The notes beneath the pieces are model-generated. The model was not told the DNA's origin. It searched no databases and saw only the letters and a list, made by a program, of their open reading frames with translations. A program made the position numbers and the translations under genes. Positions 34,301 to 42,066 of a stretch of DNA of 64,000 bases are shown one piece after another (positions within the stretch are counted from its first letter, which is position 1; each line of letters begins with the position of its first letter). Source of the DNA: VFMC01 sp046331225 (GTDB lineage: Bacteria > Actinomycetota > Acidimicrobiia > Acidimicrobiales > Ilumatobacteraceae); the NCBI GenBank assembly GCA_046331225.1, contig JAXLRF010000016.1, forward strand, positions 1 to 64,000, written 5' to 3'.

Positions 34301-35943
34301 GAGGCGCTCCCGGTGGCGGTCGTGCTGACGGGCTTGATGCCCATCACGCCGCGCTTGGCCAAGAAGTCGGTGCGGGACAGCAGCAGCACCGCGGGACGGG
34401 TGTAGAAGTACGACACGACGAGGTCGACCAGGGTGGACAGACCGAGGAAGAACGCGAAGTTGCGTACCGAGCCGACGGTGAGCCACCACAGCGTGATGGC
34501 GCCGATCAGCGAGACGACGTCGGCGATCAGGATCGTCCGCCAGGCGCCGGAGAACCCGCGCTGCGCGCTGTTGCGCAGCGTGCGCCCGGCACGCACCTCG
34601 TCCTTCAGCCGTTCGAAGAACACCACGTACGAGTCGACGGTGACGCCGACCGACACGATGATGCCGGCCACACCGGCGAGCGACAGGGCCAGACCCTGTG
34701 TACGCGAGAGGAACGAGATGATCGTGTACAGGATGGCCGACGACACCGCGAGGCCGCCCGCGACGATGAGGCCGAGGGTGCGGTAGTAGAAGACGAGGAG
34801 CAGCAGCACCAGCAGCACACCGATCAGACCGGAGATCACGGCGGCGTGCAGCGAGTCCTTGCCGAGCGTCGGCGACACGTTCTGCACCGACTGGGTCTTC
34901 ATCGTCACACCGAGCGAACCGCTCTTCAGCACGTTGGCCAGGTTCTTGGCCTCGCCCTCGGTGAAGCTGCCGGTGATCTGCACGTCGGTGCTGAAACTCG
35001 GCTGGTTGACCGTCGGGGCCGAGATGATCTCGCCGTCGAGCTCGATCGCGAGCTGCCGACTCGGGCAGCTGCTGCCGCCGCTGTAGCACTCGCTCGCGAT
35101 CTGGTTCCACACGTCGCGGCCCGCCGAGCCGTCGCGCAGACCAACGGTCACGCCCCAGCCGCCGCCGATCACCTGGGCCGAGGCGTCGTTCTTGAACACC
35201 TCACCGGTGCCGGCCGCCGGCCCGACCAGGCACTGGCCGCCGTCGCGCAGCGGCAGCAACTGCTGCTGGGTGGGATCGGAGACGACGTCGTTGCCCGTGG
35301 TGAGCGGTGCCGTCGTGGTGTCGGTGGTGCCGTCGGCGGGCACCGAGGTGCTCGCTGCGGTGTCGGTGCCCGACGTCGTGGTGTCGGCGGTGGTGGTGTC
35401 GGGTGCCGCCGTGGTGTCGGACGCCGCCGTGGTGGGCGTGCTGTTGACGTGACGGCTCGGGCCCGGCGCCGCGGTGGTGTCGGTCGCTGCGGTGGTGGGC
35501 GTCGAGCCACCGACCGAGTCGCCGGTCGTGCCGGCAGTGGTGGTGCCGGTGGCGTCGGTGCTGGCGGGCGCGGTCGAGTCGGTGGTGCCCGAGTCGGCGA
35601 TGCAGCCCTGCACGGGCCGCAGGTACACCTGACCGGTCACCTGCACCAGGTCGATGGCCTGCTGCTGGTTCTTCACGCCCGGCAGGTTGACGACGATCGC
35701 GTCGCCCTGGCGGAGGATCTCGGGCTCGGCCACACCGAGCGCATCGACGCGATCGCGGATGCGCTCGACGGCCAGGTCGAGGGTCTCGGGTTCGAAGTCG
35801 CCCACGGGCTGCTGGGTGACCGAGATGCCACCCTGCAGGTCGAGGCCGAGCGCCGGGGTGTCACCGGTGGCCAGCGTGGCCCCGAGCGACCCGAGCACCA
35901 CCACCAACAGCACGATGAGCGTGACGGCGAGTTTGCGTTGCAT
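34297..35943 (-). CDS. secD: Protein translocase subunit SecD with Thr-rich insert
   Basis: 548 aa. TM1 is at 7-24 and LGLDLQGGISV near 32 is the SecD signature. The P1 domain is interrupted at about 118-219 by a low-complexity Thr/Ala/Asp stretch carrying two near-identical copies of STPTTAA-DTTAAP. P1 then resumes, and helices 2-6 follow (SGLIGVLLVLLLLVFYYRTL onward; VSVGVTVDSYVVFFERLKDE near 450). It is the large subunit of the SecDF translocation motor. The insert should project outside the membrane and may be glycosylated (inference). Confidence 0.95.
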   Translation of the reverse strand: MQRKLAVTLIVLLVVVLGSLGATLATGDTPALGLDLQGGISVTQQPVGDFEPETLDLAVERIRDRVDALGVAEPEILRQGDAIVVNLPGVKNQQQAIDLVQVTGQVYLRPVQGCIADSGTTDSTAPASTDATGTTTAGTTGDSVGGSTPTTAATDTTAAPGPSRHVNSTPTTAASDTTAAPDTTTADTTTSGTDTAASTSVPADGTTDTTTAPLTTGNDVVSDPTQQQLLPLRDGGQCLVGPAAGTGEVFKNDASAQVIGGGWGVTVGLRDGSAGRDVWNQIASECYSGGSSCPSRQLAIELDGEIISAPTVNQPSFSTDVQITGSFTEGEAKNLANVLKSGSLGVTMKTQSVQNVSPTLGKDSLHAAVISGLIGVLLVLLLLVFYYRTLGLIVAGGLAVSSAILYTIISFLSRTQGLALSLAGVAGIIVSVGVTVDSYVVFFERLKDEVRAGRTLRNSAQRGFSGAWRTILIADVVSLIGAITLWWLTVGSVRNFAFFLGLSTLVDLVVSYFYTRPAVLLLSRTDFLAKRGVMGIKPVSTTATGSAS

Positions 35944-35958
35944 ACGTGTGCGGCCGTG

Positions 35959-36363
35959 TCAGTCGTCGGACGCCGGGGCGGGCATGCCCGGCTCGATCTT
36001 CGGACCCTTGCCCGACCCGTCGTCGGTGGGCACGGCCGTCTCGCCGACCGCGGTGTCGACCTTGCGCTGCACGGCGGCGCGGGCGATGCGGATCTGCACG
36101 TTGTCGTCCACCTCGAGCCACACGATGTCGCCGTCGAAGCCGGTGATGAAGCCGTACACGCCCGACGTGGTCATCACCTCGTCGCCGACGTCGATCGCCG
36201 ACTGCATCGCGGCCTGCTCGCGCTGGCGCCGACGCTGCGGACGGATGAGCAGGAAGTACATCGCGACCGGGATGAGGAGGAAGATGCCGAGCTGGACCAC
36301 GGCGGCCGTGCCGGAACCCGAGCTCTTGCCGCTGTCGGTGGCGATGATCGTGAGGAGGTGCAT
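35959..36363 (-). CDS. yajC: Preprotein translocase subunit YajC
   Basis: 134 aa. One transmembrane helix (AAVVQLGIFLLIPVAMYFLL) leads into RPQRRRQREQ, the YajC hallmark, then GDEVMTTSGVYGFITGFDGD. The C-terminal tail is acidic and proline-rich. It is an accessory component of SecDF and lies 15 nt upstream of secD. AGGA is 4-7 nt before the ATG. A TAGCAT box on the minus strand (36432 to 36427) is a possible promoter for the yajC-secD-secF-apt-relA run. Confidence 0.94.
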   Translation of the reverse strand: MHLLTIIATDSGKSSGSGTAAVVQLGIFLLIPVAMYFLLIRPQRRRQREQAAMQSAIDVGDEVMTTSGVYGFITGFDGDIVWLEVDDNVQIRIARAAVQRKVDTAVGETAVPTDDGSGKGPKIEPGMPAPASDD

Positions 36364-36457
36364 GGTGTCCTACTGAGGAGGTGTGCGCCGTCGGGGCGCG
36401 CCGGTGCGCGGACCGGCCGACGCAAGATGCTAGCGAGCCGGGCGACTCGCGCCGTGG

Positions 36458-37555
36458 TCACCCCCAGACGGCGAGGACCTCGGCTCGGAGCTGGGCGAAC
36501 GTGCCGGCCGCGATCGCGGCCCGCATCCGGGCCATCAGCTGCAGCGTCCAGGCGACGTTGTGGATGCTCACGAGACGGCTGGCGGTCGGTTCGCCCACCT
36601 GGAACAGGTGCCGGATGTAGCCCCGGGTGTGGCGTGCGCACACCTCGCAGGCGCAGGCGGCGTCGAGTGGTTCGTCCGACAGGGCGTGCTTGGCGTTCTT
36701 GACGTGGAGCTTGCCGGCATCGGTGAGTGCGGTGCCGTGCCGGCCGATGCGGGTCTGCATCACGCAGTCGAACTGGTCGACGCCCAGGCCCACCGCCTCG
36801 ACCAGGCTGGCGGGGTCGCCGACGCCCATCAGATAGCGCGGCCGGTCGGCCGGCAGGTGGGCGATCGCCGCTGCGAGCGCCGGCACCATCTCGGCACGTG
36901 TCTCGCCGACGCTGAGACCGCCGATGCCGTAGCCGTCGAAGTCGAGCTCGGCGGTGCGCTGCGCGCTCTCGGCCCGCATCGTCTCGCTGATCCCGCCCTG
37001 CACGATGCCGAACAACGCCTGGTCCGTGCGCTGATGCGCCACCCGGGCCCGCTTGGCCCAGGCGTTGGTGCGCTCGAGCGCCAGCCGGATCACCTCGGGC
37101 GGCGACGGCAGTGGCGGGCACACGTCGAGCACCATCTGGATGTCGGCGCCGAGCAGTTCCTGGGTGTGGATCGCGCCTTCGGGCGTGAACCGGTGCTTCG
37201 ACCCGTCGTAGGTGCTCTTGAACGTCACGCCGTCGTCGTCGACCTTCGGGTCGAGCGAGAACACCTGGAACCCGCCCGAGTCGGTGAGCGTGAGCCCGTC
37301 CCATCCGGCGAACGAGCCGAGCCCCCCGAAACGGGCGATCGTCTCGGCCCCGGGCCGCAGCATCAGGTGGTAGGTGTTGCCGAGCACGATCTGCGCGCCG
37401 AGCCGTTCGTAGTCGGCGGCGCTCAGGTACTTGATCGCGCCGCGGGTGCCGACCGGCATGAAGCACGGCGTGGTGTAGCTGCCCCGTGCGGTGTGGGCGG
37501 TGGTGGCGCGGGCGGCGCCGTCGAGGTGGTCGATGGTGACGGAGACGGGATGCAT
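36458..37555 (-). CDS. tgt: Queuine tRNA-ribosyltransferase
   Basis: 365 aa. It exchanges guanine-34 for preQ1 in GUN-anticodon tRNAs. TDSGGFQVFS near residue 91 holds the first catalytic Asp. FDCVMQTRIGRHG near 264 holds the nucleophilic Asp; the usual FDCVxPTR has proline where this protein has Gln. The zinc site is CACEVC near 303 plus a later Cys/His (SIHN). QueA lies 13 nt upstream in the same direction, so two consecutive queuosine-pathway steps are co-transcribed. The preQ1 synthesis genes are not in the window. Confidence 0.95.
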   Translation of the reverse strand: MHPVSVTIDHLDGAARATTAHTARGSYTTPCFMPVGTRGAIKYLSAADYERLGAQIVLGNTYHLMLRPGAETIARFGGLGSFAGWDGLTLTDSGGFQVFSLDPKVDDDGVTFKSTYDGSKHRFTPEGAIHTQELLGADIQMVLDVCPPLPSPPEVIRLALERTNAWAKRARVAHQRTDQALFGIVQGGISETMRAESAQRTAELDFDGYGIGGLSVGETRAEMVPALAAAIAHLPADRPRYLMGVGDPASLVEAVGLGVDQFDCVMQTRIGRHGTALTDAGKLHVKNAKHALSDEPLDAACACEVCARHTRGYIRHLFQVGEPTASRLVSIHNVAWTLQLMARMRAAIAAGTFAQLRAEVLAVWG

Positions 37556-37568
37556 CGTTGGTCCGGGA

Positions 37569-38588
37569 TCAGGTGGCGTGGCGGTCGAGGAGCATCGCGT
37601 CGCCGAAGCTCAGGAATCGGTACCCCTGTGCGAGCGCCTCGTCGTACAGCCGGCGCCACCGAGGTCCGACGAAGGCGTCGATCATCAGCAACAGGGTGGT
37701 GCGCGGCAGGTGGAAGTTGGTCATCAGCACGTCGACGACCTGCCAGTCGTACGGCCGGTGGATGAACAGTTCGGTGCGGCCGTCGGTGCGGCCGAACGCA
37801 GCGGCGCTCTCGAGCGCACGCACGCTGGTGGTGCCGACGGCCACCACGCGACGCGCCGCCCGGCAGCGTTCGAGCACCTCGGGGCGTACCGCGAAGCGCT
37901 CGCTGTGGATCTTGTGGTCGCGTGGGTCGTCGACGCTCACCGGCTGGAACGTGTCGAGGCCGACCACCAGCTCGACCCGTTCGAGCTCGACCCCGCGAGC
38001 CGAGAGCCGGTCGAGCAGCGCAGGCGTGAGGTGCAGCCCGGCGGTGGGCGCGGCGGCCGAGCCGGGCTCGGCGGCGTAGACGGTCTGGTACCGGTCGCGA
38101 CGCTCGGTGGGCAGCGGCGTGGTGATGTACGGCGGCAGCGGCATCTCGCCGAACCGGGCGAGCAGGTCGAGCGGATCGCCCTCGCCCAACACCGTGATCT
38201 CGAAGGTGTCGCCGGCCGGTCGGCGGCCACCCACCTCGACCAGTTCGACCCCGCTGGACGTGAGCAACCGCTCACCGATCTTCAACTTGGCGGCGGGCCG
38301 GAGCAGCGCCTCCCAGTGGCGGCGGGTGGGCTCGAGCGGTTCGAGCAGCAGCACCTCGGCCGCTCCCCCGGTGGCGCGCTGCACGCGCAGCCGGGCCGGG
38401 ATCACCTTCGAGTCGTTCACCACCATCAGGTCGCCGGGCTGCAGCAGCTGGTCGAGCTCGTGCACGTGCCGGTGCTCGGGTGCCGCGCTGCCACGGTCGA
38501 CCAGCAGGCGCGCCGCGTCGCGCGGCTCGACCGGGGTCTGGGCGATCCGGTCGTCGGGCAGCTGGTAGTCGAAGTCGTCGAGCCGCAT
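37569..38588 (-). CDS. queA: S-adenosylmethionine:tRNA ribosyltransferase-isomerase
   Basis: 339 aa, family-standard length. The N-terminal MRLDDFDYQLPDDRIAQTP and the strongly conserved PTAGLHLTP near residue 191, VGTTSVRALES near 260 and TNFHLPRTTLLLMIDAF near 300 are diagnostic. It converts preQ1 in tRNA to epoxyqueuosine using the ribosyl part of SAM. It precedes tgt. TAGCCT lies 9 nt before the ATG. Divergent from the dienelactone hydrolase. Confidence 0.96.
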   Translation of the reverse strand: MRLDDFDYQLPDDRIAQTPVEPRDAARLLVDRGSAAPEHRHVHELDQLLQPGDLMVVNDSKVIPARLRVQRATGGAAEVLLLEPLEPTRRHWEALLRPAAKLKIGERLLTSSGVELVEVGGRRPAGDTFEITVLGEGDPLDLLARFGEMPLPPYITTPLPTERRDRYQTVYAAEPGSAAAPTAGLHLTPALLDRLSARGVELERVELVVGLDTFQPVSVDDPRDHKIHSERFAVRPEVLERCRAARRVVAVGTTSVRALESAAAFGRTDGRTELFIHRPYDWQVVDVLMTNFHLPRTTLLLMIDAFVGPRWRRLYDEALAQGYRFLSFGDAMLLDRHAT

Positions 38589-38643
38589 GGTCGACCCAGG
38601 CTACGGGCACGGCCCGGGCCGCGGGCTGTGCCACGATGCGCAC

Positions 38644-39348
38644 ATGCGTACGGAACAGGTGCCCTGTGGTGATGCCGGATCGATGTCGTTGTTCGTGTGG
38701 GAGCCGCCCGCGGGCGAGCGGCCGCGCGGTTCGGTGCTGATCATCCAGGAGATCTTCGGGGTCGGCCCGTTCATCCAGGCCACCGCCGAGCGGTACGCGG
38801 CGGCCGGCTACGTCGTCGGCGCGCCCGACGTGTTCTGGCGCTTCGCACCCAACTTCGCGAGCGACCACACCGAGTCGGGCATGGCCACGTCGATGCAGAT
38901 GGTGCAGCAGCTCGACTTCCCGCTCGCCGTGCAGGACTGCGTCGCCGCCCTCGGCCGGCTGGGCGAGGTGGCCGGTGCGACGGCCAGCGGCAAGGCACCG
39001 GCGGTGATGGGCTACTGCCTCGGTGGCACGCTGGCGTGGGCGGTCGCCGCGGCGGGTGACCCCTCGTGCTGCGTCAGCTACTACGGCTCGGGGGTGCCGT
39101 CGATGCTGGGGATGATCGACCAGGTCTCGTGCCCCACCCTGTTCCACTTCGGCAACGCCGACGCCTTCATCCCGAACGAGGGCGTCGACGCGGTCGGTGC
39201 AGCGATCGCCGGGCGCGACGGCTTCGTCCTCAACGTCGAGAACGCCGGCCACGCGTTCGAGAACCACGAGGCCGAGATGTTCTGGAACGAGTCGGCCGCA
39301 AAGAGCTCGACCGCCAAGACCTTGGCCTTCCTCGCCGAACACGCCTGA
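38644..39348 (+). CDS. Dienelactone hydrolase family protein
   Basis: 234 aa alpha/beta hydrolase. The nucleophile is a cysteine in GYCLGG near residue 122, as in carboxymethylenebutenolidase. QEIFG near 36 carries the partner Glu, NADAFIP near 171 the Asp and GHAFEN near 202 the His, so the triad is complete. True dienelactone hydrolases act in chlorocatechol breakdown, but no such genes are nearby and many relatives have other ester substrates. ATG 38644 is preferred; CACGAT lies 6 nt upstream. Confidence 0.9.
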   Translation: MRTEQVPCGDAGSMSLFVWEPPAGERPRGSVLIIQEIFGVGPFIQATAERYAAAGYVVGAPDVFWRFAPNFASDHTESGMATSMQMVQQLDFPLAVQDCVAALGRLGEVAGATASGKAPAVMGYCLGGTLAWAVAAAGDPSCCVSYYGSGVPSMLGMIDQVSCPTLFHFGNADAFIPNEGVDAVGAAIAGRDGFVLNVENAGHAFENHEAEMFWNESAAKSSTAKTLAFLAEHA

Positions 39349-39408
39349 CGCACCGTCGGCCGCCCAGGGGCTCCTGACCCGGAGCGTCGGATTGCCGGAT
39401 GCGGATTG

Positions 39409-39438
39409 TTAGGTGTACCTTTCACGATGATGAAAGGT
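39409..39438. promoter_or_regulatory. Operator-like inverted repeat upstream of the efe operon
   Basis: ACCTTTCA (39417-39424) and TGAAAGGT (39431-39438) form a perfect 8-bp inverted repeat around a 6-nt CGATGA spacer. It overlaps a partial DtxR/IdeR-like half-site beginning TTAGGT at 39409. The repeat ends 14 nt before the efeU start codon. The position suits metal- or stress-dependent repression of the iron-uptake operon (inference); the match to the full DtxR consensus is weak, about 11 of 19. Confidence 0.45.
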
Positions 39439-39452
39439 CACCGGAGGTCGCT

Positions 39453-40328
39453 GTGTTCGCCAACTTCCTGATCGGTCTGCGCGAGGGGCTCGAAGCGGCC
39501 CTCGTGGTGGGCATCCTCGTCGCGTACGTGGTCAAGTCCGACCGACGCGAGCTGCTGCCGCGCATCTGGGCGGGCGTCGCCCTCGCCGTGCTCGTGTCGC
39601 TCGGCGCCGGTGCCGCGCTCACCTTCGGACCCCGAGGTCTCAGCTTCGAGGCGCAGGAGACGATCGGTGGCACCCTGTCGATCGTCGCCGTCGCCTTCGT
39701 GACCTGGATGATCTTCTGGATGGCGAAGTCGTCGCGCACGATGCGCCGCGAACTCGAAGGGCGCATCGACGCCGTCGCCGACGGCAAGGCGTGGCAGCTC
39801 GCGATCGTCGCCACCCTCGCGGTCGGACGCGAAGGGCTCGAGACCGCGCTGTTCCTCTGGGCTGCTGCCAAGGCGACGGGCTCGTCGACACAGCCGCTCG
39901 CCGGCGGCTCGCTCGGTCTGCTCGTCGCGATCGTCCTCGGCATCTTCGTGTACCGCGGCGCGGTGCGGCTCGACCTCGGCAAGTTCTTCCGCTGGACCGG
40001 CGGGCTCCTCGTCTTCGTCGCCGCCGGCGTCATGTCGTACGGCATCCACGACCTGCAGGAAGCGCGGATCCTGCCCGGCCTCGACTCGATCGCGTTCGAC
40101 GTGTCCGGCGCGATCCCGCCCTCGTCGTGGTACGGCACCCTGCTCAAGGGCACGATCAACTTCTCGCCGCGCACCACGTGGCTCGAGCTGGCCGCCTGGT
40201 TCGCCTACGTCGTCCCCGTGTTCGTGTTGTTCCTGCGGGCGATCCGGCCGCGGCCGACCGAGCCGGTCGCGGTCCCGGCGCCGGCCGGCGCCGAGGCCCC
40301 GGTATCGCCGGCATCGCTCGCCTCGTGA
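39453..40328 (+). CDS. efeU: EfeU/FTR1-family iron permease
   Basis: 291 aa with about seven transmembrane helices. The two iron-binding REGLE motifs are present in LREGLEAAL (residue 9) and GREGLETAL (near 125), as in the FTR1/OFeT family. It carries ferric iron across the membrane after oxidation by its partners. GTG 39453 is chosen over the upstream frame because GGAGG at 39443-39447 precedes it and the upstream residues are not family-like. It is the first gene of the efe operon, with the operator-like repeat just before it. Confidence 0.95.
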   Translation: MFANFLIGLREGLEAALVVGILVAYVVKSDRRELLPRIWAGVALAVLVSLGAGAALTFGPRGLSFEAQETIGGTLSIVAVAFVTWMIFWMAKSSRTMRRELEGRIDAVADGKAWQLAIVATLAVGREGLETALFLWAAAKATGSSTQPLAGGSLGLLVAIVLGIFVYRGAVRLDLGKFFRWTGGLLVFVAAGVMSYGIHDLQEARILPGLDSIAFDVSGAIPPSSWYGTLLKGTINFSPRTTWLELAAWFAYVVPVFVLFLRAIRPRPTEPVAVPAPAGAEAPVSPASLAS

Positions 40329-40369
40329 ACTCCCGTCCGACCACACCGTCCGATCTCGAAAGCAGCCCC

Positions 40370-40771
40370 ATGTCCCGCTCACCCCGTCTCCGGGCCACCC
40401 ACCTCGCCGCCGTCGCCGGCCTCGTCGCCCTCGTGCCGTTGGCCGCGTGCACCGACAACGACACCGACGACACCGGCTCCGGCGGCACCCGACTCACGGT
40501 CTCGAGCACCGACGACGCGTGCACGGTCACACCGACCGAGGTCCCTGCGGGCGACGTGGTGTTCGAGGTCACCAACGACGGCTCGGAGGCCACCGAGTTC
40601 TACCTGTACGCGGCCGACGGCACCGAGATCGTCGCCGAGGTCGAGAACATCGGGCCCGGGCTCACCCGCGACATGTCGGCCGAGGTCTCGGCGGGCACGT
40701 ACGTCACGGCCTGCAAACCCGGCATGACCGGCGACGGCATCCGAGGCGACCTCACCGTCACCGGCGGCTGA
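40370..40771 (+). CDS. EfeO-like cupredoxin lipoprotein (stand-alone)
   Basis: 133 aa. A lipoprotein signal with lipobox L-A-A-C leads to a single cupredoxin-like domain. STDDAC, FEVTNDGS, TEFYLY, EVENIGPG and TACKPGMTGDGIRG line up almost residue by residue with the N-terminal domain of the next gene (efeO), but the M75 domain is absent. The Cys/Met of CKPGM are likely Cu or Fe ligands. It lies between efeU and efeO in the same operon. A tandem partial duplication of efeO is the simplest origin. A GTG start at 40325 overlapping the efeU stop is possible but would bury the signal. Confidence 0.88.
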   Translation: MSRSPRLRATHLAAVAGLVALVPLAACTDNDTDDTGSGGTRLTVSSTDDACTVTPTEVPAGDVVFEVTNDGSEATEFYLYAADGTEIVAEVENIGPGLTRDMSAEVSAGTYVTACKPGMTGDGIRGDLTVTGG

Positions 40772-40884
40772 TCGCCGCACCACCGACCGCGCCTCGCGGC
40801 GTCGACCCTGCCGACCCGCCGTCGGTCCCTCTCGTGCTGTCCCGTCGCGGGCCGGCACCCGCTCACCATCCACGAGGTCCACCG

Positions 40885-42066
40885 ATGTCCCCTCAGCCAC
40901 TCGCCCGCCGCTCGTCGATCGCCGCCGCGCTGATGCTCACCCTGACCGCGGCCGCGTGCACCGACAACGCCGCGGACGACACCGGCGCGGGCACCGGTGG
41001 CGCGATCGCGGTCAGCAGCACCGACGACGCGTGCGAGGTGGCCGCCACCGAAGCCCCGAGCGGCAACCTCGTGTTCGAGATCACCAACGACGGCAGCCAG
41101 GTGACCGAGTTCTACCTGCTCGGCGAGGACGGCCTCCGCATCGTCGGCGAGGTCGAGAACATCGGGCCCGGCATCACCCGCAACCTCGTCGTCAGCGCGA
41201 CCCCGGGCACCTACGTCACGGCGTGCAAGCCGGGCATGACCGGCGACGGCATCCGGGGCACGTTCACGGTCGTCGAGGGCGAGGGATCGGCCACCGCGCC
41301 GGCGGACGCCGACGTCGCCGCCCTGCTCACCACCGCCACCGAGCAGTACCGGCTGTACGTCGAGGACCAGGTCGCCGACCTGGTCACCAAGACCCAACAG
41401 TTCGCCGACCTGTACACCGGCGGTGACGACGACGGAGCCCGGGCGCTCTACGCCGACGCCCGCACCCACTGGGAGCGGATCGAGCCCGTCGCCGAGTCGT
41501 TCGGTGACCTCGACCCGAAGCTCGACCTGCGTGAGGCCGATCTGGCCGAGAGCCAGGAATGGACGGGTTGGCACCGGATCGAGAAGGACCTCTGGCCGCC
41601 CGCCGACGGCTACACGGCGATGACCGATGCCGAACGCGAGGCCGTCGCCGACCAGCTCGTGGCCGACACCGCCGAGCTCGCCGACCGCGTCGCCGCGCTC
41701 ACCTACGACCCGACCCAGATGGGCAACGGCGCGAAGGAACTGCTCGACGAGGTCGCCACCGGCAAGGTCACCGGCGAGGAGGAGATCTGGTCGCACACCG
41801 ACCTGTGGGACTTCCAGGCCAACGTCGACGGGGCGCGCATCGCCTTCGAGGACCTCGAGCCGGCGCTGCGGGTGAAGGATCCCGAGCTCGCCGACACGCT
41901 CACCAGCCGATTCGCATCGCTGCAGGAGTTGCTCGACCGCTACCGCGACGGCGACGGGTTCGTGCTGTACACCGAGCTCACGTCGGCGCAGGTGACCGAG
42001 CTCGCGGCCGCGGTCGACGCGCTGGCCGAACCGCTCGCCGAACTCACCGCCGCGGTCGTGCTGTGA
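40885..42066 (+). CDS. efeO: Iron uptake lipoprotein EfeO
   Basis: 393 aa. A signal peptide with lipobox (TAAAC) is followed by a cupredoxin domain to about residue 130 and an imelysin/M75 domain, which carries the HxxE metal motif in GWHRIEKDLW near 233. It is the extracytoplasmic iron-binding and delivery part of EfeUOB. GAGG lies 7 nt before the ATG. Its stop overlaps the efeB start (GTGA). The upstream lipoprotein is a near copy of its first domain. Confidence 0.94.
   Translation: MSPQPLARRSSIAAALMLTLTAAACTDNAADDTGAGTGGAIAVSSTDDACEVAATEAPSGNLVFEITNDGSQVTEFYLLGEDGLRIVGEVENIGPGITRNLVVSATPGTYVTACKPGMTGDGIRGTFTVVEGEGSATAPADADVAALLTTATEQYRLYVEDQVADLVTKTQQFADLYTGGDDDGARALYADARTHWERIEPVAESFGDLDPKLDLREADLAESQEWTGWHRIEKDLWPPADGYTAMTDAEREAVADQLVADTAELADRVAALTYDPTQMGNGAKELLDEVATGKVTGEEEIWSHTDLWDFQANVDGARIAFEDLEPALRVKDPELADTLTSRFASLQELLDRYRDGDGFVLYTELTSAQVTELAAAVDALAEPLAELTAAVVL

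Noticed and set aside
35290..35600. Intergenic or CRISPR-like repeats in the GGTGGTGTCGG-rich stretch
   Set aside because: The stretch is coding sequence for the Thr-rich insert of SecD, in frame throughout.
39409..39427. A strong DtxR/IdeR box before efeU
   Set aside because: Only about 11 of 19 positions match and the symmetric arms do not coincide with the consensus. The separate 8-bp inverted repeat is the better-supported signal.
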